Source: Syntrophales bacterium (GTDB taxonomy: Bacteria; Desulfobacterota; Syntrophia; Syntrophales; UBA2210). Taken from it: 64,000 nt of DNA. The DNA lies in assembly GCA_023228425.1 (NCBI GenBank), contig JALOBE010000001.1, forward strand, positions 62,001-126,000, in the 5' to 3' direction. The notes under the pieces were generated by a model. The model saw nothing but the letters and a program-made list of their open reading frames with translations. It was not told where the DNA came from and searched no databases. Positions 15,723-24,023 of this stretch are shown here, piece by piece. The first letter of the stretch is position 1. Every line of letters starts with the position of its first letter. Both the position numbers and the translations under genes were made by a program.

Positions 15723-16733
15723 ATGAAATTTGTCGATGAAGCAAAAATTTACATAAAGGCCGGCAACGGGGGACGGGGGTGTGTCAGCTTCAGGCGGGAG
15801 AAGCATGTTCCCCGGGGCGGTCCCGACGGTGGAAATGGAGGCAAAGGAGGGAACGTAATCCTCAGGGCGTCATCAAACCGGCACACCCTGCTGGACCTGA
15901 AGTTCAATCAGCATTGGAAGGCTCAAAACGGAGGACCGGGGGGAGGAAACAACCGAACGGGGAAAAACGGTACTGATGTGGAAATTTCCGTACCCATGGG
16001 AACTGTGATCCGTGACGCTGAAAGCGGAACCCTCCTCGGTGATCTGGTCGGAGAAGGACAGGTCTGTATCGCAGCAAAGGGCGGCATGGGGGGCAGGGGA
16101 AACGCTCACTTTAAAACCGCCACCCGCCGGACACCCCGTTTCGCCCAGGATGGGATCGCCGGCGACGAACGAACGATCACCCTCGAACTGAAACTTCTTG
16201 CCGACGTTGGAATTATCGGATTTCCCAACGCGGGGAAGTCTACACTCATTTCCAGCATATCGGCGGCGCGGCCCAAAATCGCTGATTATCCCTTTACGAC
16301 GCTGACCCCCAACCTCGGCGTGGTTCAGTACGGGGACTATGACAGTTTCGTTATCGCCGACATTCCGGGCCTGATCGAGGGTGCTCACCGGGGAACGGGA
16401 CTGGGGACACAGTTTCTTCGCCATGTGGAACGAACATCCGTACTTCTTCATGTCATCGACATATCTCGTGAAGAATGCCGCGGCGCATGGCAGGATTATG
16501 AAGCCATCAACAAGGAACTCGCCCTGTTCAACGATTCGATGCTCGAAAAGCCGCAGGTGGTGGTTTTCAGCAAGATGGACCTTCCCGCGGTCCGCCGGGA
16601 AGCAGACAGGGAGTCACTCCCCTTCCGGAAACACAGCATCCCTGTTTGTCTTGTATCGGCCGTCACGGGGGCGGGTCTCACAGAACTTATACGGGAAACC
16701 GTTTCACGGCTCAGTGAAGAAAAGAACAGGTAA
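15723..16733 (+). CDS. obgE: Obg-family GTPase
   Basis: This 336-residue protein has the glycine-rich Obg fold at residues 1-157 (KFVDEAKIYIKAGNGGRGCV, GGPDGGNGGKGG, GGMGGRGNAHF) and the GTPase domain after it: G1 GFPNAGKST near 163, G3 DIPGLIEGA, G4 FSKMDL and a G5-like SAVTGAGL. It lacks the long C-terminal OCT domain of some species. Obg binds the 50S subunit and couples ribosome assembly to stress and growth. It lies directly behind rplU-rpmA, the commonest bacterial arrangement. No clear ribosome site is seen before the ATG. Confidence 0.97.
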   Translation: MKFVDEAKIYIKAGNGGRGCVSFRREKHVPRGGPDGGNGGKGGNVILRASSNRHTLLDLKFNQHWKAQNGGPGGGNNRTGKNGTDVEISVPMGTVIRDAESGTLLGDLVGEGQVCIAAKGGMGGRGNAHFKTATRRTPRFAQDGIAGDERTITLELKLLADVGIIGFPNAGKSTLISSISAARPKIADYPFTTLTPNLGVVQYGDYDSFVIADIPGLIEGAHRGTGLGTQFLRHVERTSVLLHVIDISREECRGAWQDYEAINKELALFNDSMLEKPQVVVFSKMDLPAVRREADRESLPFRKHSIPVCLVSAVTGAGLTELIRETVSRLSEEKNR

Positions 16734-16739
16734 GCCGCC

Positions 16740-17891
16740 ATGATCGAAGAACGATTGGAAATTGTAAAAAAAACACGAAGAGTCCTCGTTAAGGTGGGAA
16801 GCGGCGTCCTGACGAAGAGCGGAGGAATAGACGGGAAAATCATCGCCAATCTCGCGCAGGAAATAGCCCGCCTGTCCGATGAAGGACTCCAGTTCGTCAT
16901 CGTTTCGTCCGGAGCCATTGCATCGGGAAGGAGCAGGTTGGGAGCACGGGCACCCCTGAAGAATCTTCCCCAGAAACAGGCAGCCGCAGCAGTCGGGCAG
17001 GGACTGCTCATGGAAGTCTATTCAAAGGCTTTTGGAAAGCACGGCCTGATTGTGGCGCAAATGCTTCTCACCATGAGCGACCTTGTGGACCGGAAGCGGT
17101 ACCTCAACACCCGCAACACCCTGTCGGCGCTCATGGAATGGAAGGTCATCCCTATCATCAACGAAAACGACACCGTTTCCGTCGACGAAATCAAGTTCGG
17201 CGACAACGACACACTGGCTTCCATGATGGCAAATATCATGGAAGCAAACCTCCTGATAAACCTGACTAACACCGAAGGCCTCTATGATCGGAATCCCCGG
17301 TCCGCCCCGGGAAAGGCGCGGTTCATACCACTGGTACGGGAAATTACCGATGAAATAGAATCCTTCACATCTTCAGAAACGGACACCGTGGGTACGGGAG
17401 GCATGAAAAGCAAACTCATGGCCGCGCGGAAGGTCACTTCCTTTGGAATTCCCTGTATTATAGCTCCTGGAAAGCGAAAGGGGGTTCTCCAGGAAATATT
17501 CGAAGGCAAGGAAACCGGAACGCTCTTCCTTCCCAGGCAGACACACATGACCAGCAAAAAATACTGGATTGCCTTCACCCTGAGGTCACGGGGAAAGCTC
17601 GTCATTGATGACGGGGCGGTGGGCGCCATCGTCAACAACGGCAAGAGCCTTCTGCCCACAGGCATTATAGAGGTGGACGGGGATTTTTCCATCGGGGACC
17701 CCGTAACGTGCATCGACACGAAGGGAACGGTCATAGCCAAGGGGCTGGCAAATTACAGCTCTGCCGACCTGGGAAAAATCAAGGGTCTGAAAACCTCCCG
17801 CATCGAACAGGTCCTGGGAACCAAGCCCTATGACGAGGTCATACACCGTGACAATATGGCCGTATCGATGCCGGCGAAAAAAACGGTTTGA
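16740..17891 (+). CDS. proB: Glutamate 5-kinase
   Basis: This 383-residue enzyme phosphorylates glutamate in the first step of proline synthesis. The amino acid kinase domain shows VLVKVGSGVLTKSGG, IVSSGAIASGRSRLG, QKQAAAAVGQG, INENDTVSVDEIKFGDND and TVGTGGMKSKLMAA. A PUA domain follows from about residue 285 (GKLVIDDGAVGAIVNNGKSL). It starts 6 bases after obgE, so the two share a transcript. proA is not adjacent in the window. Confidence 0.98.
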   Translation: MIEERLEIVKKTRRVLVKVGSGVLTKSGGIDGKIIANLAQEIARLSDEGLQFVIVSSGAIASGRSRLGARAPLKNLPQKQAAAAVGQGLLMEVYSKAFGKHGLIVAQMLLTMSDLVDRKRYLNTRNTLSALMEWKVIPIINENDTVSVDEIKFGDNDTLASMMANIMEANLLINLTNTEGLYDRNPRSAPGKARFIPLVREITDEIESFTSSETDTVGTGGMKSKLMAARKVTSFGIPCIIAPGKRKGVLQEIFEGKETGTLFLPRQTHMTSKKYWIAFTLRSRGKLVIDDGAVGAIVNNGKSLLPTGIIEVDGDFSIGDPVTCIDTKGTVIAKGLANYSSADLGKIKGLKTSRIEQVLGTKPYDEVIHRDNMAVSMPAKKTV

Positions 17892-17902
17892 ATGAGGGCT
17901 GT

Positions 17903-18556
17903 TCAGTCTTGTAAGCGCTCCCCCCGGAACCCGGCTACGAGGCATCGGGGCGACACAACCCCCTTCCCCGAGAAAATCACGCCCTCCCGGCGCAGGAGAG
18001 ATTCCTTCATGGAGGTGCCGCCGCCGAACTGTCCGATTTCCCCTGAGACCCGTATGACCCGATGGCAAGGAAAGACCAGGGGAAAGGGATTGCGGGCGAG
18101 GGCCGTTCCCACGGCCCGGGCAGCCCCGGGAGCGCCGATGGATCGGGCGAGCGTTCCGTATGAAACGGTCATGCCCCGGGGAATATCCCTCAATCTTAAC
18201 AGCACCTTCCGCTGAAAATCATAACAGTGGTCGAGGTCAATCAGGTCGAGGGACGGATCTTTGGAAGCCTCGCCTTCGAAGGAACGCCGAAGTTCCTCCT
18301 CCAGGGAGGTCAAGGAGGTCGGCGGAGAGGAAAGGGTATTCCCGGCATGCTCCTCCCAAACGTGGCACAGGCGGCCGGCTGGCAATGCCTCTCCGGGCAG
18401 GTGAATAGCCACAACCGAATACCGGAAACCATCATGACGCCGGCATATCCGAAGGTCGCCATACTCTGTGGCTACTGTTTTACAGCACAGGGAGTCTTTC
18501 GGGGAATCGGCGGCAGTCTTCATGGTCGTATCATATCCTTCGGAACCATTTGACAA
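17903..18556 (-). CDS. ogt: Methylated-DNA-protein cysteine methyltransferase
   Basis: This 217-residue protein carries the alkyltransferase domain: DFQRKVLLRLRDIPRGMTVSYG, then ALARNPFPLVFPCHRVI with the acceptor Cys, and GEIGQFGGGTSMKESLL. It removes alkyl groups from O6 of guanine in a suicide reaction. The N-terminal part is longer than usual and poorly conserved, so the start may be at a later Met (MKTAADS). It is convergent with proB. About 30 residues follow the normal C-terminal end. Confidence 0.9.
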   Translation of the reverse strand: MSNGSEGYDTTMKTAADSPKDSLCCKTVATEYGDLRICRRHDGFRYSVVAIHLPGEALPAGRLCHVWEEHAGNTLSSPPTSLTSLEEELRRSFEGEASKDPSLDLIDLDHCYDFQRKVLLRLRDIPRGMTVSYGTLARSIGAPGAARAVGTALARNPFPLVFPCHRVIRVSGEIGQFGGGTSMKESLLRREGVIFSGKGVVSPRCLVAGFRGERLQD

Positions 18557-18625
18557 ACTGGTACAAAATCGAAAAACGTCCGATAGAGGGCAGCTTCGTG
18601 AAAAGCTCCTTTTACGAAGCCATCA
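18551..18625 (+). repeat. Family 1 repeat, copy F, internally deleted
   Basis: The left part TCGAAAAACGTCCGATAGAGG and GCAGCTTCGTGAAAAGCTCC is followed at once by the right end TTTACGAAGCCATCA. About 100 bases of the normal middle are missing. It lies between ogt and the acyltransferase gene and overlaps the 5' end of the ogt reading frame by a few bases. Confidence 0.7.
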
Positions 18626-18728
18626 TATTTTCTTTGACAGGTACCAAACGATGCTTTACCCTGTCCCTCTCGACGCGTCGCGAAGATCGAACAGCTGAAA
18701 GGAAGCCCCCGGCGAACTCCGGTCTGTC

Positions 18729-19403
18729 ATGAGCAGAAAAAAAACTTTCAAGTTCAGACTCTTGAACAACAACCTCACCATCATTCTTCTATCGCTCCTC
18801 CTGACGACGTACTCAAAAACCGTACGGGTACGATTTGAGGGGCTCGACAGAATACTCGATCATATCAGCAGTAGCGGTCCCGTGGTTCTATGCTCCTGGC
18901 ATCAACGCTTTTTCGCCGGCTTCTATCTTCCCCGGATACTCAAACGGCCCATTGCCATCATGATCTCCCAAAGCAGCGACGGCGATTTCATCTCCGCTGT
19001 CGTGGAGCGGATCGGATGGATACCGGTCAGGGGATCCAGCTCCCGGGGAGGTAAAAAAGCGCTTCGTGAGCTCATCGACCTGGCGAACCGGCACGGAATC
19101 TGTGGACATATCGTCGACGGTCCCACAGGGCCTCCCCGGCGGATCAAGCCGGGACTCATCAGCCTGGCGCACCAGGCAAGGGCGGCCATCTGTCTCGTCT
19201 ATGTTCACTACGACAACCCCTGGGTTTTCAACAGCTGGGATCGATTCATGGTCCCCAGGCCCGGCAGCGGTGCCCTTATACGGTTCGGTCCTCCGCAGCA
19301 GGTCCCCGACGATATGGATGACGGTACATTTGAAGCACTGCGGCGCCGCGTCGAAGAAACCATGATCAGGGAGTACGAATCCCGCGAAGGATCCCTTGCA
19401 TGA
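18729..19403 (+). CDS. DUF374-type lysophospholipid acyltransferase family protein
   Basis: This 224-residue protein belongs to the DUF374 branch of the glycerolipid acyltransferases. It has a hydrophobic N-terminal stretch (NNLTIILLSLLLTTYS), then VVLCSWHQRFF in place of the usual HxxxxD, MISQSSDGDFISAVVERIG and HIVDGPTGPPRRIKPG. Family members are membrane-associated and thought to transfer acyl chains in lipid A or phospholipid building; the precise acceptor is unknown. Its stop abuts that of the convergent carbonic anhydrase-like gene. Confidence 0.85.
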   Translation: MSRKKTFKFRLLNNNLTIILLSLLLTTYSKTVRVRFEGLDRILDHISSSGPVVLCSWHQRFFAGFYLPRILKRPIAIMISQSSDGDFISAVVERIGWIPVRGSSSRGGKKALRELIDLANRHGICGHIVDGPTGPPRRIKPGLISLAHQARAAICLVYVHYDNPWVFNSWDRFMVPRPGSGALIRFGPPQQVPDDMDDGTFEALRRRVEETMIREYESREGSLA

Positions 19404-19931
19404 TCAGCGGAGGCATTGCATGGTCTCTTTGTAAAGCCGGACAAGTCCCTGGTAGAGTTTCGCTCCTTCCCGGATGTGTTCCACCTGCTCCCGGGAGATT
19501 GAATCTTTAATAATCCGCGCCGGGTTTCCCGCCACCACCGCCCCGGCAGGTACCCTCATACCCGTGGGCACTACGGAACCAGCCGCAACAATGCATTCCT
19601 TTTCACAATGGACACCGAAGAGAAGTACAGCCCCCATGCCGACAACGCAGCCGGGTTCGAGATGAACATCGTGAAGCAGGGCCCCGTGACCGATGGTGCA
19701 GTTGTCCTCGATTACCACGCTCATTCCAGGGTTCACGTGGATGACTGCATTATCCTGGAAATTGACGCCTTCACCGATGACGACGGGCCCGAAATCGGCC
19801 CGGATGACCGATCCCGGGGCGATGAAGCAGCCGCTGCCGATGGTGACATCACCGATAATAACGGCATGGGGATGGACAAAGGTCCCGGGCGATATGACGG
19901 GTTTTTCCCCTTGTAAGGAATAAACGGACAT
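19404..19931 (-). CDS. Gamma carbonic anhydrase-family protein
   Basis: This 175-residue protein is a left-handed beta helix built of hexapeptide repeats (GDVTIGSGCFIAPGSVIRAD, VIEDNCTIGHGALL). The zinc-binding His residues appear in AVIHVNPG and GHGALLHDVHL. It has the C-terminal helix of the family (GAKLYQGLVRLYKE). The closest named types are CaiE/PaaY/YrdA; hydration of CO2 is possible but unproved for this branch. It lies 64 bases downstream of the polyprenyl synthase and could share its transcript. Confidence 0.9.
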   Translation of the reverse strand: MSVYSLQGEKPVISPGTFVHPHAVIIGDVTIGSGCFIAPGSVIRADFGPVVIGEGVNFQDNAVIHVNPGMSVVIEDNCTIGHGALLHDVHLEPGCVVGMGAVLLFGVHCEKECIVAAGSVVPTGMRVPAGAVVAGNPARIIKDSISREQVEHIREGAKLYQGLVRLYKETMQCLR

Positions 19932-19995
19932 GACGGTCTCTTTCGTGGGGATATTCTGCTCCCCGTTGCTGTACCCGCCGGAGCGGCAGGCATGT

Positions 19996-20970
19996 TTATA
20001 GATTCCTTTGAAGTACGTGATCCGACATCGAAAGAAGCGCCTTTTTGGGAAAAGAGTCCGGAAAGGGGGTCAGAAGCTGCTTTGCTTCCTCTACAAACCG
20101 TCCGGCCCTTTCTCGAGCGTAATCGATACCACCATAGGCATTGATAAACCGTGCCACTTCAAATACTTCCTTGTCTCCGACAGTCTTCCCCGCAATGATT
20201 GCCCTGATGCGGTCTCCTTCTCCGGCGGGACACTGCTTCAACGACCATATAAGGGGAAGGGTCATCTTCCCTTCCATGATGTCCATTCCTATGGTTTTAC
20301 CGAATTCTTCCTCGATGCCGACGTAATCAAGCGTATCGTCGGTCATCTGGAAGGTAACGCCCAGCTTCATGCCGAAGCGCTTCATTATATCAACCGAGGA
20401 TTCGGGAGCCTCCGCCAAAACCGCGCCCAGGGCGCAGGCCACGGCCATGAGTACGGCGGTTTTTTTCTCCGTTATAGAAAGATACTCCTCTTCAGTAATG
20501 TTGACGTCCCCGCTTCTCATCAACTGGATGGTCTCCCCCTCCACCATGGCCGTCGTGGCCCAGGCGACCAGCTGCTGAACAGTTTGGTTGTTTATTTCCG
20601 TCAGTAACCTGTGGGCCGTAGCATACAGGTAATCCCCTACCAGTACGCTCGCGGCATTGCCCCATACCCGGTTGGCGGAGGCTTTCCCCCGTCGCATGCT
20701 GGCGTGATCGATGACATCATCGTGAAGAAGAGATGCCGTGTGGATAAATTCTATGACCGTCGCGAGGGGATAGCGTCCTTCACCCCGGTAGCCGAAAAGG
20801 TCGGCGGTGATCATCAGAAGAAGGGGCCGGATGCGCTTCCCGCCGCTCATGATGATGTGCCGTGATATCTCGGGAATAAGCTTCACATAGGAATTCTGCT
20901 CTTTTTCAAGAAGCGATTCGACTATGGCCATCTCATGCTCATAAGCGGTGGTGATGTCCCGTAATTGCAT
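19996..20970 (-). CDS. ispB: Long-chain trans-polyprenyl diphosphate synthase
   Basis: This 324-residue enzyme has both aspartate-rich motifs of E-type prenyl synthases: LLHDDVIDHA (first DDxxD) and MTDDTLDYVG (second), plus GGKRIRPLLL, and NRVWGNAASVLVGDYLYA. This octaprenyl/heptaprenyl type makes the side chain of quinones from farnesyl and isopentenyl diphosphates. The large residues expected before the first motif in short-chain enzymes are absent. I took the ATG at 20970 with GAGGTA upstream; the frame is open to 21018 but that stretch is a family 1 end fragment. Product chain length cannot be read. Confidence 0.92.
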   Translation of the reverse strand: MQLRDITTAYEHEMAIVESLLEKEQNSYVKLIPEISRHIIMSGGKRIRPLLLMITADLFGYRGEGRYPLATVIEFIHTASLLHDDVIDHASMRRGKASANRVWGNAASVLVGDYLYATAHRLLTEINNQTVQQLVAWATTAMVEGETIQLMRSGDVNITEEEYLSITEKKTAVLMAVACALGAVLAEAPESSVDIMKRFGMKLGVTFQMTDDTLDYVGIEEEFGKTIGMDIMEGKMTLPLIWSLKQCPAGEGDRIRAIIAGKTVGDKEVFEVARFINAYGGIDYARERAGRFVEEAKQLLTPFPDSFPKKALLSMSDHVLQRNL

Positions 20971-21115
20971 AAAGCGACTACCTCGCGTCCAAAACCGTAA
21001 TGGCTTCGTATAGTTCATGGATACGATATTGTCAACTGTTGCGGACTGAGATCCGTACCCTTCATCACGTGATTACGCCGTTTCACGCAATCTCCGGGTA
21101 TCATGATTTTTCCCT

Positions 21116-22531
21116 TTAAGCCTGGTCGTCTTCCTCCATCTCCGGCGCGGTGAGCGCCCGAAGCGTTGTCTCGACGGGTGACAGCGGCGGTATCTCGTTG
21201 CCGGTCGTGGCGCCCAAATCCCTGAACCTGCGGGCGGCGGGCAGAACCCTGGCTTCCATCGAGCCGATGGCGCTGTTGTAGGAAGCATTGGCCTTTTCCA
21301 GTCCCTTGCCGATGTCGCCGATGTGCTCGGCCATGGTCCTCATGCGTTCGTAGAGCTGCCTGCCGAGATCGCTGATGGCCTGGGCGTTCCTGGCAATTTG
21401 TTCCTGCCGCCACCCGTACGCTACCGCACGGAGTAAAGCGATGAGCGTCGTTGGAGTCGCAAGAATCACGCGCCGTTCGAGTCCGTCTTCGATGAGTCTG
21501 TGATCGGCATCCACCGCCGCACCAAAAAATGACTCGCCGGGAATAAACATCACGACAAACTCGGGAGTTTTCGCGAACCGGCTCCAATAGGCCTTCGACG
21601 CGAGGGAATTCATGTGAGTCCGGACCTGCGCCGCATGGCGCGTCATGGCCGCCCTGCGGGCGTCTTCTGACTCGGCGTCTACGGCATCCAGGTAGGCTTC
21701 CAGCGATATTTTCGAATCCACGACGATTTCCCGTTCAGCCGGCAGACGCACGAGGAGATCCGGGCGCTGTCGCCCCTCCACGGCATCGGCACTGACCTGC
21801 TCGGAGAAATCGCAGTGCTCCGACATCCCCGCCAATTCCACCACACGGCGCAGGGTCATCTCTCCCCAGCGGCCGCGTACGTGCGGCTTGCGCAGGGCTG
21901 TGACCAGATTGGCTGTCTCCTTTTGCAGTTGCTGCTGACTCGCGGACAGAAGCTTCAGATGCTCCGACAGTCCGGAATAGGCCACCTGCCGATTCTTTTC
22001 GATCTCGCGAACATGTTCTTCAAACCTGGTGAGGGACTCCGCCAGAGGATTGACCAGGCCCCGGATAGCTTCCTGTCGTTTTCCAAGATCCCCTCTGGCT
22101 TCGACAAGTACCTTGTCGAGAGTCTCTTTAGCACGTTCAAGAAAGCTGGTCGTGCTGGTGTTGAGAGTGTCACCGGCCAAGGCTTTGAAAGTATCCGTCA
22201 ATCCGGATTTAGCTTCGTCGAGGAGCGTCTTCTCTTCCTGAAGCCGCAGTACGGTTTCCTTCAACTCGGTTTCGGCTTTCACCCTGGCACTGTTCTCTTT
22301 GGTCAGTTCATCTCTCACCCTGGAAATATCCTCGGCAACCTTCTGATTCTGCACTCGCAGTTCAGCTATGGTGCCTTCCAGACCCGAAGCATGTCCTTCA
22401 GCTGTATTCGCACGGCGCTCGGATTCCTCCAGCCTGGCGGCCAGGGACTTGGTAACGCGGGCGGAGACAAGCAGCCAGGCCACAAGACCGCCGATGAGAA
22501 AACAAGCCAAGACGATGAGGGCGTACTCCAT
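21116..22531 (-). CDS. rmuC: DNA recombination protein RmuC
   Basis: This 471-residue protein has an N-terminal membrane segment (ALIVLACFLIGGLVAWLLV), a long coiled coil (about 35-180), and the RmuC nuclease-like core: KPHVRGRWGEMTLRRVVELAGM, RPDLLVRLPAEREIVVDSKISLEAYLDA, and FIPGESFFGAAVD. RmuC limits inversions and rearrangements at repeats, and the core resembles restriction-enzyme folds. I chose the ATG at 22531; AAGGAGG, formed by the last codons of the upstream SRAP gene, is 7 bases away. The two genes are thus coupled. Part of its coding length is antisense to several spurious ORFs. Confidence 0.95.
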   Translation of the reverse strand: MEYALIVLACFLIGGLVAWLLVSARVTKSLAARLEESERRANTAEGHASGLEGTIAELRVQNQKVAEDISRVRDELTKENSARVKAETELKETVLRLQEEKTLLDEAKSGLTDTFKALAGDTLNTSTTSFLERAKETLDKVLVEARGDLGKRQEAIRGLVNPLAESLTRFEEHVREIEKNRQVAYSGLSEHLKLLSASQQQLQKETANLVTALRKPHVRGRWGEMTLRRVVELAGMSEHCDFSEQVSADAVEGRQRPDLLVRLPAEREIVVDSKISLEAYLDAVDAESEDARRAAMTRHAAQVRTHMNSLASKAYWSRFAKTPEFVVMFIPGESFFGAAVDADHRLIEDGLERRVILATPTTLIALLRAVAYGWRQEQIARNAQAISDLGRQLYERMRTMAEHIGDIGKGLEKANASYNSAIGSMEARVLPAARRFRDLGATTGNEIPPLSPVETTLRALTAPEMEEDDQA

Positions 22532-22532
22532 T

Positions 22533-23243
22533 TTAATCCTCCTTCCCGAGCTGAGTGTTTCCGTTTCGACCCGCCCACGGGCACTTGACAGGTTCAATGC
22601 ACTCGGGGCCGTCATGGGCGGGGGAATTTACCAGCGTTGACACTTCCCAGGCATCCATGCCTTCCGGTGACCGGGGCGCCATCAGAGTCAGCAATGCCGG
22701 CTCGGTACTCGACGGTTCGAGCCACAGGTCGATTTGATCCCCGGAGAGGATGACCGGCATCCTGTCATGTATCGGCAGAATCAGATCATTGGCCGCCGTG
22801 GTGACAATGACGCAGGCAGGAAGCGTTCCGCCATCGGATGGGCGGCGGTACAGGGCGGCAAATCCCGAAGGATGGGGCGCTGCCACAGGGATATACCAGG
22901 GGATTCTCCTCCCTCCCCGTCTTTGCCATTCGTAATACCCATCGGCGATCACCACGCACCGGCGTCGTTTGAAGGCTTCACGGAAGGTAGGCTTTCTGTG
23001 AACCGTTTCTGAACGGGCATTTATCAGTGTTTGAACCGTCCCACGGGTTCCTGTGCCGAAAAGGGGAATACCCCAGTACAGGTCCACCAGGCTCCGATTG
23101 CCGTCATCATCCTGAATGGCCGCCGCCACAGCGCTTCCGGGAGCCTTGTTGTAACTCTTCGACAGGGAGGATGAAACACGCGCTATATTGAACCGTTGGA
23201 CGGTCTCCTCCAAACCCGATATCATGACGAAACGACCGCACAT
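22533..23243 (-). CDS. SRAP-domain abasic-site processing protein (YedK/HMCES family)
   Basis: This 236-residue protein has the SRAP catalytic residues: Cys2 (MCGRF, exposed after Met removal), Asn in INARSET, Glu in DGYYEW and His in IHDRMPVIL. SRAP proteins form a thiazolidine crosslink with abasic sites in single-stranded DNA and shield them. The start must be the ATG at 23243 so that Cys is residue 2; the frame open to 23264 would hide it. Its stop is one base from the rmuC start, which argues for a joint role at damaged forks. Confidence 0.95.
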   Translation of the reverse strand: MCGRFVMISGLEETVQRFNIARVSSSLSKSYNKAPGSAVAAAIQDDDGNRSLVDLYWGIPLFGTGTRGTVQTLINARSETVHRKPTFREAFKRRRCVVIADGYYEWQRRGGRRIPWYIPVAAPHPSGFAALYRRPSDGGTLPACVIVTTAANDLILPIHDRMPVILSGDQIDLWLEPSSTEPALLTLMAPRSPEGMDAWEVSTLVNSPAHDGPECIEPVKCPWAGRNGNTQLGKED

Positions 23244-23403
23244 GTCGTACATTCTCCGTGGCATTCATGAGCAAAGGTCTGTTGACTTATTCCGGCGGTT
23301 ATTCTATATGAATTTTCAGTGAAAAGACAGTGGCTATGCGATTATGCCGGATAGCCGGAGGAAATGACCACACTGCGGGAACGGCTTCAAAAGGAGACGC
23401 GCC

Positions 23404-23838
23404 ATGTTCAGGAAAATACTCTATCCCACTGATTTTTCTTCTATATCGAAGAAAGTCGTCGCTGCGATCAAGCAGTTGAAAGATGCAGGAACCGAGGAGA
23501 TCGTGCTGATTAATGTCATTGACAGCAGAAACATCGACGCCATGGTTCACTGGGCGCCTACCGAATATGAACACATAAGGAATGTTATCGAAGACAACAC
23601 GCGGAAAGAAGCCGAAGAAGCAGCCCGTGATCTGAAAGAGGCGGGGTTCAAGGTAACTGTCATGGTTACCGAGGGAATCCCGGCCCAGGAAATTCTGAAG
23701 GCTGAAAAGCAAACCGGTGTTTCATCAATAATTATCGGTTCCCACGGGAAAAGCAATCTCCAGGAAATGTTGCTGGGCTCCGTGTCTGATGTCGTCATAC
23801 GGAAGGCAGAAAAACCCGTCATCGTTATCAAGCGTTGA
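23404..23838 (+). CDS. Universal stress protein
   Basis: This 144-residue single-domain UspA-type protein begins MFRKILYPTDFSSISKK and ends with the nucleotide site GSHGKSNLQEMLLGSVS followed by AEKPVIVIK. That GxxG-x9-GS pattern predicts ATP binding, unlike the non-binding UspA class. It is monocistronic, divergent from the SRAP gene and closed by a bidirectional terminator. GGAGACGCGCC precedes the ATG. Confidence 0.93.
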   Translation: MFRKILYPTDFSSISKKVVAAIKQLKDAGTEEIVLINVIDSRNIDAMVHWAPTEYEHIRNVIEDNTRKEAEEAARDLKEAGFKVTVMVTEGIPAQEILKAEKQTGVSSIIIGSHGKSNLQEMLLGSVSDVVIRKAEKPVIVIKR

Positions 23839-23943
23839 GACAGGGCCGTCACCTTTCTGCCACCCCCGTCCCGGGCAGCGGGTGCCGGAAACTATCCCGG
23901 CGCCTGACAGGACATCAGCCGAAACCGGGGAAACGCAAAAATA

Positions 23944-23996
23944 CCCCTGCCTTTCAAACCCGTTGTTGCGGTCGCGAAGGCAGGGGAATCTTTCGT
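23944..23996. terminator. Bidirectional intrinsic terminator
   Basis: CCCCTGCCTT (23944-23953) pairs perfectly with AAGGCAGGGG (23987-23996). On the plus strand AATCTTTCG follows; on the minus strand the stem is followed by TATTTTTGCG, the better T tract. It lies between the convergent universal stress protein and acyl-CoA synthetase genes and most likely ends the latter. Confidence 0.75.
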
Positions 23997-24023
23997 GTCA
24001 ATACCTGCACTCCCGTGTTTCTC

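Noticed and set aside
21015..21587. 190-codon minus-strand ORF overlapping rmuC
   Set aside because: It is a shifted-frame shadow of rmuC on the same strand and has a low-complexity Arg-rich protein.
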